NCBI GenBank assembly: GCA_964017235.1
Contig: OZ024936.1
Coordinates: forward strand, 88,572,537 to 88,636,536
From: Sabellastarte sp. h YS-2021
Taxonomy: Eukaryota; Annelida; Polychaeta; Sabellida; Sabellidae
Reading direction: 5' to 3'
DNA length: 64,000 nt
In this document: one piece after another, positions 12,935-24,210 of the stretch
How the letters are laid out: the number at the start of each line of letters is the position of its first letter
Numbering within the stretch: the stretch's first letter is position 1
The notes under the pieces: model-generated
The model's database searches: none
What the model was told of the DNA's origin: nothing
Seen by the model: only the letters and a program-made list of their open reading frames with translations
Made by a program: the position numbers and the translations under genes

Positions 12935-13407
12935 TAGTTAACAGTTTTCTTAAGTTACAGGACATTCAGATCTGTAACTCTAAAAAGCTACAGATTTGTG
13001 AGAATAGTTTTCATATTTGTTATCCACCGTGTGACGTATTTGCCCTAAATACGGGGAAATACAGACCGGGATGTATTTTTTTTGTACACACCGGCGCCCC
13101 GGTACTATGGATAATGAGTGGGAATAACTTTCGGTTTTTCAACAATATCTCGGAAAGTATGTAAGTTACAAATATGTATAATATATCATTAGACAGGTGT
13201 TCTTACAGCGCTTCTGCTCATGTGAATTACATAAAAATCCATGAAAAAATAATTAAGATATTGCAAGTTAAAGATTGAAGTTTTTATATTCACTGTGGCT
13301 ACTGGTCTTTGATAGTTTTTTTTCACATTCTCTCATTAAAGATTCATGTTATTTAACCCATAAATCATACAAAATGGTGGATAATAAAAGTAAAACACCC
13401 CTCATCA

Positions 13408-13520
13408 GACATATACAGAAAAAAAGATATCACTCATGAAGATTAACAATATAATACTCGTGCTTCGCACTCGTATAATATTGTTATCTTCATTCGTGAT
13501 ATATTTTTTCTGTATATGTC
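13408..13520. repeat. Near-perfect fold-back palindrome
   Basis: GACATATACAGAAAAAA, GATATCAC and AACAATATAATACTCGTGC face GCACTCGTATAATATTGTTA, GTGATAT and TTTTTTCTGTATATGTC with only a short loop (TTC). Arms are about 53 nt. A hairpin this long is unstable to replicate and probably young. Confidence 0.8.
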
Positions 13521-13663
13521 ATTCGGGAAGTTTTCCTATTTTGTTCACTGAGCCTGCATCACATGTTAAGAGTAATGGTAAAGGTTAAGTAAATTCAATC
13601 ATTTGAACAAAAACTTTTTGTTTTGTAATTATTTGTTTTTTTGTTGTTTTTTTTTTTTTGTAG

Positions 13664-13736
13664 GAAGCAGCTCTGAAAACATTCCACATATCAGACGACC
13701 CCAAAAACTACTACTTGACAGAAACTACAGAAAAAG
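13664..13736 (+). CDS. DGKQ: DGKQ-like exon: first RA-like domain, C-terminal half
   Basis: A long T tract and TAG form the acceptor, and GTGAGC is the donor. The 73-bp exon starts in phase 0, reads EAALKTFHISDDPKNYYLTE plus TTEK, and leaves one base. Helix EAALKTFHI followed by DPKNYYLTE is the usual second half of an RA/ubiquitin-fold module. The trailing G joins AG of the next exon to make Glu. The downstream intron (8.7 kb) contains a full Helentron-like insertion. Confidence 0.88.
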
Positions 13737-14273
13737 GTGAGCTCAATATTTTCCTTTTTTGATCTCCACCAACCAGGTTTTGAAGGAGAGAGATTCCTGG
13801 TTGCCATTTAATTGGGAGTGAGGCGTGATCGGTAGCTTCTTTTCCATTTCATTATCCTGCGGATGTGGAAACATTCCGATTTCAGAATGCAAACAAAGTT
13901 GTGTTCTGGTAACATATCCCGAAATGGATACCCTCGCTCACAGGAAGTGAAGTTCATAAAAACAAGGCCGAAGGGGGTTCTGGTCTACTAGTGCGAGCTG
14001 CAAAGGGATCAGAGACTGCACTAGTGCACTGAAGCGGTCTCCCATTCAAGAACTAATGTAGCGCAATGCTCTTAACTTTAGTGGAGAGACAGATACTCCT
14101 CACACTACGCCACAATTCATGGAAGTCCAGAGACAAAAAAAAAAGTGATTCCTGTACTGATCACTGTAGAAGTCTTAAAATTTACAAAAGTACTTGAGAA
14201 AAGTGTACAATGTCTTTGGATATATGGTTTATTTTGTTATATTTCATGTTTCCCCACAGTATAGAGTAAGAAA

Positions 14274-14487
14274 TCTAAAATTCGCCACATATCTGAAATT
14301 CGCCACATGTGGAAATACTAATAAAATAAATGAATTGAGGTGACATTTGTTGAATGTACAGTAAGTTAAGGCTTTTTGAACTGAAAAATGCCAATTTTCA
14401 GACAAAACATCATTTTCTTCATAAAATTAACTAAGGTTTTAGAGGTGGCGAATTTTAGATTCCTGGCGAATTTTAGATTTCTTACTC
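14274..14487. mobile_element. TA-flanked MITE, copy B
   Basis: Ends GAGTAAGAAATCTAAAATTC and its complement CTAAAATT... to CTTACTC, flanked by TA. Copies C and D share the same interior (ACTAATAAAATAAATGAATT, ATCATTTTCTTCATAAAATT). Confidence 0.85.
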
Positions 14488-14625
14488 TATACATGCTGAC
14501 AGAAATAAAAGTGATAATTAAGATGCCAATTTGCCAAGAGCCGTCACAGATTTCTGCAGAATCGTCTTTGTGCCAAGATTCCTATGTTACTGACCCGGCT
14601 TTAGAAATTTTTGTATGTTGGTAAT

Positions 14626-17600
14626 TATATCCCCAGACGAAAGTCGGGGATATATTGGATTCAGGTCCGTCGCGCCGCCGCCGCCGCCGCCGCCGTAGAA
14701 ATTTCCTTGTGGACGCGATAACTCAAAAACAAATTAATATTTTTTTTTCAAACTTGGTACACATGTTAAGGGTGCCCAAAGGAAGATCCCTATTTTAAGG
14801 TGACCTTAAACTCCCAGTAAAAAAGAACTTATGGCCACCTTAAGGTCAGAAATTGCACTTTTGGCCACTTAGAGCCCTGTAGGTCACAAACTATGATGCT
14901 CAGCTGGCTGAAATTTTACCTGACAACACATTAATATGTTCTTAGTACATGTGCCGAAAATCACGACTTTAAGTTGAGGAGAAAATTGTGTTTGAGGCCC
15001 ATAAATACCCCCACTTGGGGATTTTTTGCTATACTTTTCACATATTTTGCCCTATAATTTGGAAGTGGTAATTCTGATGAGTCTCAAACTGCGCTAGGTA
15101 TAACTTTGATATGTAATCCTTGTCTGTAGAAAATTTTAGGGCTGTAGGTTTACCCAAAGGGGTCGACTTAAGGTCTCAAAAGTGCCCACAGAGACCCAAT
15201 TTATGCACTTTTTGCCACTTTCAAGCACTGTAGCTTTCAAACTATGTCTCTCATCTAAGTTAAATATCATCTGGGAATATATCTATGTGTTTTCTTATAT
15301 GTGCCCCAACATTTAGGCCTTTAATAGACAGTTAACCTGTGTATCAGGACCATAAACACCCACCCGAGTGACCCTTATAAGACATTTTTCACATCTTTTT
15401 CCCTGTAACTTGGAAATGGTAAGTCTGAGAAGTTTCAAACTGTATTAGATATATATTCTGTGTGTAATCTTAGTATGTAACAGATTTTAAGTCTGAAGCT
15501 TTAATTTTGAAGGTCAAATTGAGGTCTCTAAAAGGCTCCCAAAGACCCAATATTTGGACTTTTCGCTACTTTTAAGCCCTGTGACTGTCAAACTATGTGA
15601 CTGATAGAGCTCAAATCCTATCTGGGAAGATATTAGTATGTTATTTATATATGTGCCAAAAATTAAGGCTTTAAGAAGACATTTAACCTGTGTATGAGGA
15701 CCATAAATCCCCACCCGAGTGACCATTTTTAGACATTTTTCACATATTTTGCCCTGTAACTTGGAAATGGTAAGTCTAAGAAGTTTCAAACTGTATTAGA
15801 TGCATATTCTATGTGTAATCTTAGTATGTGACAAATTTTAAGTCTGAGGCTTTAATTTGAAGGCCACATTTAGGTCTCTAGAAGGCCCCATAAAGACCCA
15901 GTATTTGGACTTTTTGCCAATTTTAAGGCCTGTGACTGTTAAACTATGTGACTGATAGAGCTGAAATCTCATCTGGGAATACATTATTATGTTCTTTTTA
16001 CATGTGCCAAAAATCAAGGCTTCAAGTAGACATTTAACCTGTGTATGAGGACCTTAAACACCCACCTGAGTGACCCTTTTAAGACATTTTTCACATATTT
16101 TGCTCTGTAACTTGGAAATGGTAAGTTTGAGAAGTTTCAAACTTTATTAGATACATATTCTATGTGTAATCTTAGTATGTAACAAATTTTAAGTCTGAAG
16201 CTTTAATTTGAAAGCCACATCGAGATCTCTAAAAGGCCCACAGAGACCCAATATTTGGACTTTTTAACCACCTTTAAGCCCTGTGACTGTTAAACTATGT
16301 GATTGATGGAGCTGAAATCCCATCTGGGAATGCATTATTATGTCCTTTTTACATATGCCGAAAATCAAGGTTTTTAGTAGACATTTAACCTGTGTATGAG
16401 GGCCATAGACACTCGCCCAAGTGCCTTTTTGGACATTTTTTCCGTATTTTGCCCTGTTATTTGGAAATGCTTAGTGTGACAAGTCTTAAACTGTATTATA
16501 TATAATTTTTGTTTGTTATGTATGTCCCCCAAAAAGTTTCAGATCTGTTGTTTAATTGCTAAGGTCTCTTTAACAATTGTAAAATGCCCACAGAAACCCA
16601 ATTTATGGACATTATGCCACTTTAAAGCCCAGTAACTGTCAAACTATGTGGGTTATAGAGCTGAAATCTTTGAATTTTTAAAAGGAAATGCCTGTCTATT
16701 TAAATTTTGAATATTAATAATGTTATGGCTATCTTAGTCTTTTAAGAACTTATTTTTGTGTGTTATACCTCTGCTTGCTGAGTTTTTAACTTTTTAAAAT
16801 GAAACTGGTTAAACATATTCAAGTAGACAAAATGGACACTTTAAGTGAGCTTTAAGTCCCAATATTAATGAAATTATATCCTTATGTAGTAAAAGTAGGG
16901 GATTTTTAACCCTCAACTAGCCCAGTTTTATTCAACTTGCCTCAGTTAATTTTGACACAGCTCCTACAGTTATGAACTCATTTCAGTTGATAATCACATA
17001 CTTAAAATTCTCAATTCTTTTTGTATTTGAGTACCCCTTTTATATAGATTGTTTGTTTACCATTTATGCATCCCCCACCCGGATTCCCCCCACCCACCTC
17101 TGGGACCTCCAGCTATATTGAGTGACACTAAATAAACAAAGGTATTTAATGATATCAGATGAGAAACAAAGAACTCAATGGGGTTGCAGATCTTGTGTAA
17201 TAGTGAGAGAGGTGTGGAGAAGGGGAGAGGGGTGGGGGTGGGAGGTGGTGGGCTTCATTACATATAACACAAAGGGGAGTCAGAACTGAGATTGTGTCAC
17301 ATATTTAGGTTGCATATATATGGACCACATATATAGGTATAGAGGAAATGAATAACTGAAAACAATTTGCAAATTCTAAAAATAATATAATAAAATAATA
17401 ATATAAATAATTTTTTTTTAAATTATAATATTTTATTTGTGAACAAATATAGAAACAGATATGCGCTTTTGGGATTATGAATTTTAGAATGGACATTGAA
17501 TCATCAATCATTTAAATACTTTGAAGGAAGATTGAAAAGTATGATGAGTTGAGTTAAAAATAATATTTTATTTGTCAACAAATATAGAAACAGATATGCT

Positions 17601-17886
17601 CTTTTGGGATTATTATTTTAGAATGGACATTCAATCATCAATCATTTAAATACTTTGAAAATAGGTTTAGAGTTATCATTGCAGGAAGATTGAAAATATA
17701 ATTTGAGTTATGTATTCGGCGTCTGGGGATACACCATCTTCCTTGGAAGATATAAACAGAGTAGATTGATGTGCTGAAGTTCATATAATAATGGGTAATT
17801 ATGTTTTAAAAAATTCCCGATCAAAACCTGTGGCGTGAGTGATGACCTGTCTGGGGATATGTTGGCGCCGAGTTGGCCCAATCTAG
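14626..17886 (+). mobile_element. Helentron-like element family 1, copy 1
   Basis: The 5' hairpin TATCCCCAGACGAAAGTCGG... opens the element. A (CCG)n run follows at 14673-14696. The core is tandem units of about 350 bp (CACATATTTTGCCCTGTAAC, AACCTGTGTATGAGGACC). The tail ends GTCTGGGGATAT (inverse of the first 12 bases), a short stem TTGGCGCC..GGCCCAA, then ATCTAG|TT. These are the subterminal inverted repeat and 3' hairpin of Helentron/HINE elements. No protein is encoded, and short ORFs in the core are incidental. It sits in the intron between the first RA-like and main RA exons. Confidence 0.8.
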
Positions 17887-17889
17887 TTT

Positions 17890-20250
17890 TTCACCATAAC
17901 CTTCCGGACTTGCTAGAGAGTAACACTGGACTGCTGGTGGAACTGTGACTTTAAAGGGGAAAGTTTTTGCCCCGGGACATTTGTAGTCCTTATGTACAAA
18001 TATCAACAGACACCATAGCTTACTGAGATATAACATATCACCTTTTGACAGCAGTGACAAACTCTTCCTTCCAGTCAAAAAGGGCATAAGTTCTCAAGGT
18101 ATTTTATTAGTTGATGTAGTTTTTTCACTGTTTTAACTTTTAAAGTAGACAAACTTTATTTAAATTTCCAATAGCAGATTCCTACATAAGCCCCTCTGTA
18201 CACAACAGTTGTTAATTATCTGAGATAGGTGTACATTACAATACACTTGCCATACAATGTTAGTTTGTTGATTTTAGCATCACACTTGACAGAGGATCGA
18301 AGGTTCTTAAATCCTCTTTGACCCCTCGACTTTGGGCTTTAAATATGTATCGAGTATAGCCTGTGGCTACCGACCTAGTACTGACATTTCTCAAAGTAAT
18401 TTACTCTGCTAAAAACCAAAATTTTTCAATTAATATGTACAGGAATGTTGCTTCTCACATTTGCATGCCATTTATACTGTTATATTTGTCTTATAATTTG
18501 GTTATTTACACATTGTCGGACACAGAAATCCTGTGGAAATCGTCTTTGTATTTACTTGAAACATCAAGAATTAGGGATGGTTCAGTGGGCCCGGTGTCGA
18601 GGTATCGAGAGCATTTTACTGAATACTGTGATGAGATTTTACAACCACCACTTCTCTGGTCAACTTGTACAATGGAAGGAAAATTTAAAATTTTATTGCG
18701 TTAATATATCCTATCCAATGGACAATTGCTTTACCAGTCGACGCGACCGGTCCCGCCAAACGTCAGAAAAAGACGTCCTGTATATAATACCGGCAGGACC
18801 GGTCACAGAGTGTGCATTCGCTAGGTGGCGCATCGTACTTCCTTCCTGTCTAGACAGCGTGACGTCATAGCATCTTTTTCGTTTGGCGCGTGGAGTGTGC
18901 AGACGTGTTTTCTACACCGAGACGTTTTTGAAGTTTATCAACGAATTTCACCATTTTATGAACTTTTAAGCTTATTTACTTACTTCTATGAGTTCTATCA
19001 TCATTATGTCTTCCCCTGGACAGAAAAGAGGAACTTGCGGGCACGTTATGGCCCTGTTCGACAGTCACAAGAAATGTGCCAGATGTAGGGAGAAGGGGGT
19101 GGGAGACGATCCCTGTGTTAAGAAGCTTGAATACCCAGATTTGTAAGAAACAAACGAGAAATCTGAAGAAATACACACACTAATATCCCATATTTTTGTA
19201 CATTTGGGGACTTGTAATTGTGATGTTGTGGTAAATATGTAACGACGCTCTGTAACCTACATCTTACTTGTCAACACATATAATGGAAGGAAAATTTAAA
19301 ATATTTAACACAAACGAGAAATCTGAAGAAATAGCACACACCTTTGTCCCATATTTTTGCGCATATGGGGACTTTTGTTGTGATTTTGTTTAGAGAAAAC
19401 ATTCATATTTTGGTTTCATGTAATTCACATATCACTTCCTGTGTTTAGATGTAAGTGTACTAAAAGTGGGATTGGAACAGTTTTACATTGGCAACCTCCT
19501 GATCTACACATTTTTTAATACTGACCTATCCCTATCAAGAATATAGTTGCTTAGTACCTGATTGACTTCCATGATAGTACCAACCCGTAAATTTTGGTTT
19601 ACTTGCGGTTTTAGTTATGGCTAGGCGTTCCAACAAAGCATGAAGAACAAAAATATGATAAATTCAGCACATTGACATCTCCTTAATTGCCCAACGGCAC
19701 TGTTTTATGATTTTTTTAGCCATTTATTCTAATTTATGTAGTTAAAGCCAAAAAAAAAAAAAATTACAGATAAAGCTAATGACTCTGTCAATTCAGTTGG
19801 TTTTTTGCATCTTTGAATTGTGCTCATTCTAGTTCTCACCATGTGGTCAAGTGTGAGCTATCCCGAGATAGCTGATCAAAATTTCATTTTAATACTGCTC
19901 GCCACCGTATCGACTTGGCAGCCGATATGTAACTGAAGCTTGCACTGGTCAAAAAGAGTCATATAGGTGTACAGTGCATTCAAATTATGGTTGCAATGTT
20001 TTGAATATTATGTGACAAAAATTTTTTTGTGAGCTAAAAAAAGTGTGAGGGATTAGCAGTTGGTCTGACAAAGTGTCATAATTATCTAGTTTATATTGGT
20101 TATGAGGTTTAGGTTAATGTTAACTGCTACAGTATCTTAAAAAAATTGACTTAAGATCACCTTTTAAATTCCAGATGTTACATTGCTAGAAAATGAACAT
20201 CGCAATTTTAACAAATTTCTTGGGCTTTCAAATTTTTCTTTCCTTCTTAT
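17890..20250. other. Intron stretch with dispersed repeats
   Basis: Holds a relative of the 2695-2810 repeat (18571-18690), the block 18702-18790 that is inverted at 8205-8297, and two copies of an AACAAACGAGAAATCTGAAG motif (19145 and 19312). No exon was recognised. Confidence 0.45.
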
Positions 20251-20800
20251 CTTTCTTTAAAACTATAGGGGTAGAAAAATTTTTGGGATACTTTAAAGAG
20301 ACCTTAAACTTTACTTAAGGTAACCTTAAGCATTTTTCAAACACACCCTGCCATCACGTTTGAGAAAAACCACACACACCAGTGCTATAAAATTTATCAG
20401 GTACATTCTAGACCTAAATCTGCCTGTCGGAAAGGATTTTCTGATCAATCAGACCATAGATGTCTAAATGGGAGGCGTTTGTTGGAAAAACTTACTCAGC
20501 TACTTTTTGATAATCTTTCACATGCCGAAGTTTTAGCCTTGTGTCTGCAATCTTAAGGTCACCTTAATGTCAAAAAGGGGGTTTTAACTCTCCAGTTCAC
20601 TTAGTTTTTCACTTTTTTCAACCAAACTTGGCATATATATTAAGATTTACCGAAGGATTATCCTGACTTTATGGTGATCTTAAACTGTTAATAATATTGG
20701 AGTAAAACACAGTAAAGCTTACGTTCTGCTTACAGCCTCATACTGTAACTACTACAGCTTTATTAACCCAAGTCTCCATCCAGACTGCTTGTTTTTGTTA
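20250..20800 (+). repeat. Decayed fragment related to Helentron-like family 1
   Basis: AAGAGACCTTAAACTTTACT, AAGGTCACCTTAATGTC and ACTTGGCATATATATTAAG resemble the first 200 bp after the hairpin of family 1 (AAGGTGACCTTAAACTCCCA; AACTTGGTACACATGTTAAG). No termini remain. Confidence 0.45.
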
Positions 20801-21539
20801 GCAAAAACCTTTGTCTAGTTTTTTGACCAAATTCGTACATCAGTTTCAACAAGCTTTGGGTCCGACTCCCACATTTGGTAATAACGAGGATTGTACCAAT
20901 ATATCCCAGTCTGTTTAGTGGGAGGTAAAACCCAAAGTTTTGGAATATTTAGCCAAAGATTTAAATGTCTGTGGTATAAGTAATAGAATATCTGCATCAA
21001 AAATGGAATGTTAGAGGTATCACAATTTTGAAATTGCTATCACATAATGTGAATCACAAATACTGTGATTGCAATATATTGATCAGTTTAGTGAGCAGTA
21101 TTCTGTGACAAAAGGTCTTTCATTTATAAATGATAAACATTTAAATGTTGAATTACAGGTTACACAATATATTTTAAGATACAGTATGAATTTTTAAAGC
21201 ATATCGTAAAGCTTAATGAAACTTGTGTTATTTTGTGTAAGAAAGTCTGTGTTCATAACATAAATGGCCAATGAAGCATGGGTTTAGTTCTAGAGTGATA
21301 TATTTTATGGCACGAATCGGTATGCTAAGGAAAAATTCAACTATGGTACCGATATTGAAATAACAATCCTGTACGAACACTGCAATCACTGTATCTTGTG
21401 TTCAAGTGTCCAGACTGGTTATGACATCATGACTCTTAGTGACATCAGAGGTTCAGTGACTCGTTTGACCATGCAAAGACTAAAACTCCTTGATTCTCTA
21501 GTATTTCAGATATGACCTATTGGTGCATCCTCAAATTAA

Positions 21540-22010
21540 TACACTTAATCAGGCCAGTGAAAGGGTGTAATTTCATTTAACCTCACGATTGTTGCTAAAG
21601 TTCTCACAACAAAGCCCTTGTAGATTGAAAGGCAATCAACAGGGGCACATTTAAAAAAAAAAAATTGGGATCTTTTTTTTTGTATCCAGAATATGATCAG
21701 GATTTCTCCCCAAATATAATCACTTCTTCCTTTGGCCAAGCTCCACACAAATAAAAAATTCCATGAAGATCTGCTCGGTACTTTTGGAGTAATGTATACC
21801 AGAAAGCCAAAGTCATTGTAAATATAAGGAAAATGGGCCCTTTGATAATTTGGAGTTTTTTGGTATCCAGAAAATGATCCGGATCTTTCCCAAAATTTGA
21901 TCACTTATTTCTTTGGTCAAGCCCTTCCAATCTTCGCATGTAAAAAGTTTCAAAGTAATTAGTTTTGGAGGCATTGTGAACTCCATCAAACAGACAAACG
22001 AATGCATCCA
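21540..22010. repeat. Tandem repeat family with GATCCGGATCTTTCCC motif
   Basis: At least two units of about 190 bp (TATCCAGAATATGATCAGGA; TATCCAGAAAATGATCCGGA) contain CCAAATATAATCACTTCTTCC. The same family is at 43040-43580. The CAAATATAATCACTTCTT site here is the uninterrupted version of the place where MITE copy D inserted. Confidence 0.6.
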
Positions 22011-22474
22011 GAAAGGTAACCTGTTGGTAGACATAGCTACTGTGACCCGTTGTATTTGTTTATACTAGGGACGTCACAACTCCAAATATAAAAAATGTAA
22101 ATATATGTATATAATCTATAAAATTTAATAGATTTGCTGTTTTCTAGCGACTTATACTTCATTTATTCTAGACAGGAAGTGGGCAATATAAGAGGTATAT
22201 GGTACTTCCGGTTTTACGTGAATGCATAAACACTAAACAGTACAAAAAACGTGGCTATTTTTGGATTTTAACTTATTTTATGTGACAATATGGACATGTT
22301 TTATGGATTCAGACCTTTTACTACATTGAGCGATTATTCATAATTCATAAAATATTAGCTGGTATATAGCACTATTCTAACCGTTGTTGATTAGTCAGCT
22401 AGTCGTGATGGCCATAGTTTATACTAAATCAAAGTATTTAAATTTTTCTTCAATTTTCTTTTTTCTGCACACAG

Positions 22475-22725
22475 AGTGTGGAGAAAAAGAACTGGACACC
22501 AGTCTACCATTGCGTGGCCAAATCACCTCCCGGGATGGCAAGTATGCTTCCGTATTCCTTCGCCACCGAGAGAGGCACCCAGACCGGGGCTACATTCGTG
22601 TCTACCCGGGCAAAGTCACTCAGCTGGTGCCCACGGGCAACACCAGCTGTAAGCACATTCCTGTCACCATGGAAACCACATGTCAACAAGTCGTCGAGGC
22701 AGCTGCCAAGCAGTTTGGAATTGAG
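22475..22725 (+). CDS. DGKQ: DGKQ-like exon: RA domain, N-terminal part
   Basis: This 251-bp exon has acceptor TGCACACAG and donor GTGAGT. It reads ECGEKELDTSLPLRGQ..., then YIRVYPGKVTQLVP, a strand characteristic of DGK theta, then IPVTMETTCQQVVEAAAKQ and FGIE, ending in phase 0. The order of beta strand, strand-loop and the TTCQQVVEAAAKQFGI helix is diagnostic of a Ras-associating domain. GC content is visibly higher than in the flanking introns, as expected for constrained coding sequence. Confidence 0.93.
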
Positions 22726-23189
22726 GTGAGTTGGATATGTGTACTGGCTTGTTCTCACCTTTCCTTATGGTTGTTTCCTATGTATTTGCTTTCCCATTGA
22801 TGACCTCATTCTTATGGGTGTAAAAAGTAGGACCTGGTGTCTCGGTTTTGAGAGTATTTTACTGAAATACCATGATGAGATTATACAACTGCCAACATAT
22901 ATAGGTTGTCAAGCCACAGACAGTTATCTAAAACCTAGTTCATAAACAGTTAACTTATTAGTCATAGACTAATGCAAACAGTTACCCCACAATCAAACAG
23001 CCTTACTTGTTTGTATAAGTAACAACCAAATCTTCTCTTGTGACTGATATTCCTGTAACTGAAAGAGGCTCAGGGGTGTCCATTTACCAACATCCCTCAG
23101 ATTCTATAGTCTGCCACTTGGGATGGTACCCAGTGACAGAGAACTGCCATTTTAAGTGTTCATCTGGGCCGCTCTGTGTCTGCCTCTAC

Positions 23190-23270
23190 TGGGGATCGAA
23201 CTCAAGTCCTCTGTGTTCCCAGGCAAGTATGTGAGACACTAGGCCACAGTGGCAGACAAGACGGTGTTTC
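23190..23270 (-). repeat. tRNA-derived SINE head (minus strand)
   Basis: Read on the minus strand there is an A-box-like TGGCCTAGTGTC and, about 40 nt later, a B-box-like GAGTTCGATCCCC followed by AGTAGAGGC. This is the RNA polymerase III promoter layout of tRNA-derived SINEs. The tRNA cloverleaf is not intact. Confidence 0.5.
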
Positions 23271-23450
23271 AGACGGTGGCTTGAAACTTTTAAATATATT
23301 ATTATAGAATCTGATGAAAAATCTCAGTATTGAAGAAAGAGTAGGGTATGTTTTATTAAGTTCATTGCATCACTCTATTATGTTTTCTCTCCCAAGTTCT
23401 CCACAAATTGGAGGAAGTAACTTTTCGAATTCTCCCCACTATGTTTACAG

Positions 23451-23564
23451 AACACAGATCCAGGGGACCTGAGTCTATTGATGATGTGTTTAGACCGCGA
23501 GGTCACAGAACGCGTGCTAGACGACTCTGATCAGCCCTGGCCACTCGTGCAGAACTCCAAAAAG
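23451..23564 (+). CDS. DGKQ: DGKQ-like exon: RA domain, central part
   Basis: The 114-bp exon (38 codons, phase 0-0) lies between ATGTTTACAG and GTAAGC. It reads NTDPGDLSLLMMCLDREVTE, then RVLDDSDQPWPLVQNSKK. LSLLMMCLDREVTERVLDD and the DQPWPLVQ turn are typical of the second half of RA domains, where the final strands precede the basic C-terminal strand. It continues directly from FGIE of the previous exon. Confidence 0.93.
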
Positions 23565-23616
23565 GTAAGCCAAGAGTGCAAACCTCTGCCACAATGCGGC
23601 AAAAACTTGTAACGTG

Positions 23617-23997
23617 AAATAATTGGTTGGACCGGTTCTGAAAATGAAAACCGGCTTCCGGGACTTCGAAATCTGGGATTTCGAAAATTAGCATTGATAT
23701 GGTGAAAAATTTTACGTGAGCGTTACATGAGCTTTATTTATTATCAGGGGAAATATGTATTCACGAGATATTTTGAAGTTTATAAACTCCATTTACCATG
23801 AATATAAAGTAAAAATGTAAGATGTTTACTTAAATTTATATGTTCTTTATCGTTTTGATGAAGTATTAACCAGTAGAAAGCCTAATATAATGATGTTTTT
23901 GATATCCGGTAATTAAATATTACTTGTGGATTTCATCATTTCTACCTAAACGAAACCAAATTCGGTATGCCGGTTTATCATTCACGCCACTATGTGA
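23617..23997. mobile_element. MITE-like repeat with AAACCGG/TTTCGAAA blocks, copy 1
   Basis: GGTTGGACCGG..., AAAACCGGCTTCCGGGACTT, CGTTTTGATGAAGTATTAAC and GTATGCCGGTTT...GCCACTA match, in order, 37721-38053 and, inverted, part of 46560-46715. Termini resemble TTAGTGGTTGG/CCACTA, but no target duplication was confirmed. Confidence 0.5.
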
Positions 23998-24210
23998 AAC
24001 GGAAGCAAGTTGTATTAGAATTCGTAAAAGGTTAGTGTCATAGTGCAAACCTACTGCCATACATATGTGGCTTTGGAGACATTGATATTGAATGTAAAGA
24101 ATATTTCAGCATCACTGGGATATCTGGGAACCATTCCGATTCCAGGATACCAAAACAGTTGTGTTCTGGCATATACCCCAGGTGTTGAAAGTGATGTTAA
24201 ATCCAGTTGT

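Noticed and set aside
15514..15789. 91-codon frame on the minus strand, also at 34396-34671 and in diverged form at 34720-35022
   Set aside because: It falls in the 350-bp repeat units of Helentron-like family 1 and is shared only because the element copies are alike.
18363..18870. Overlapping 113- and 141-codon + strand frames
   Set aside because: Lie over dispersed repeats seen elsewhere in the window, without recognisable motifs or splice sites.
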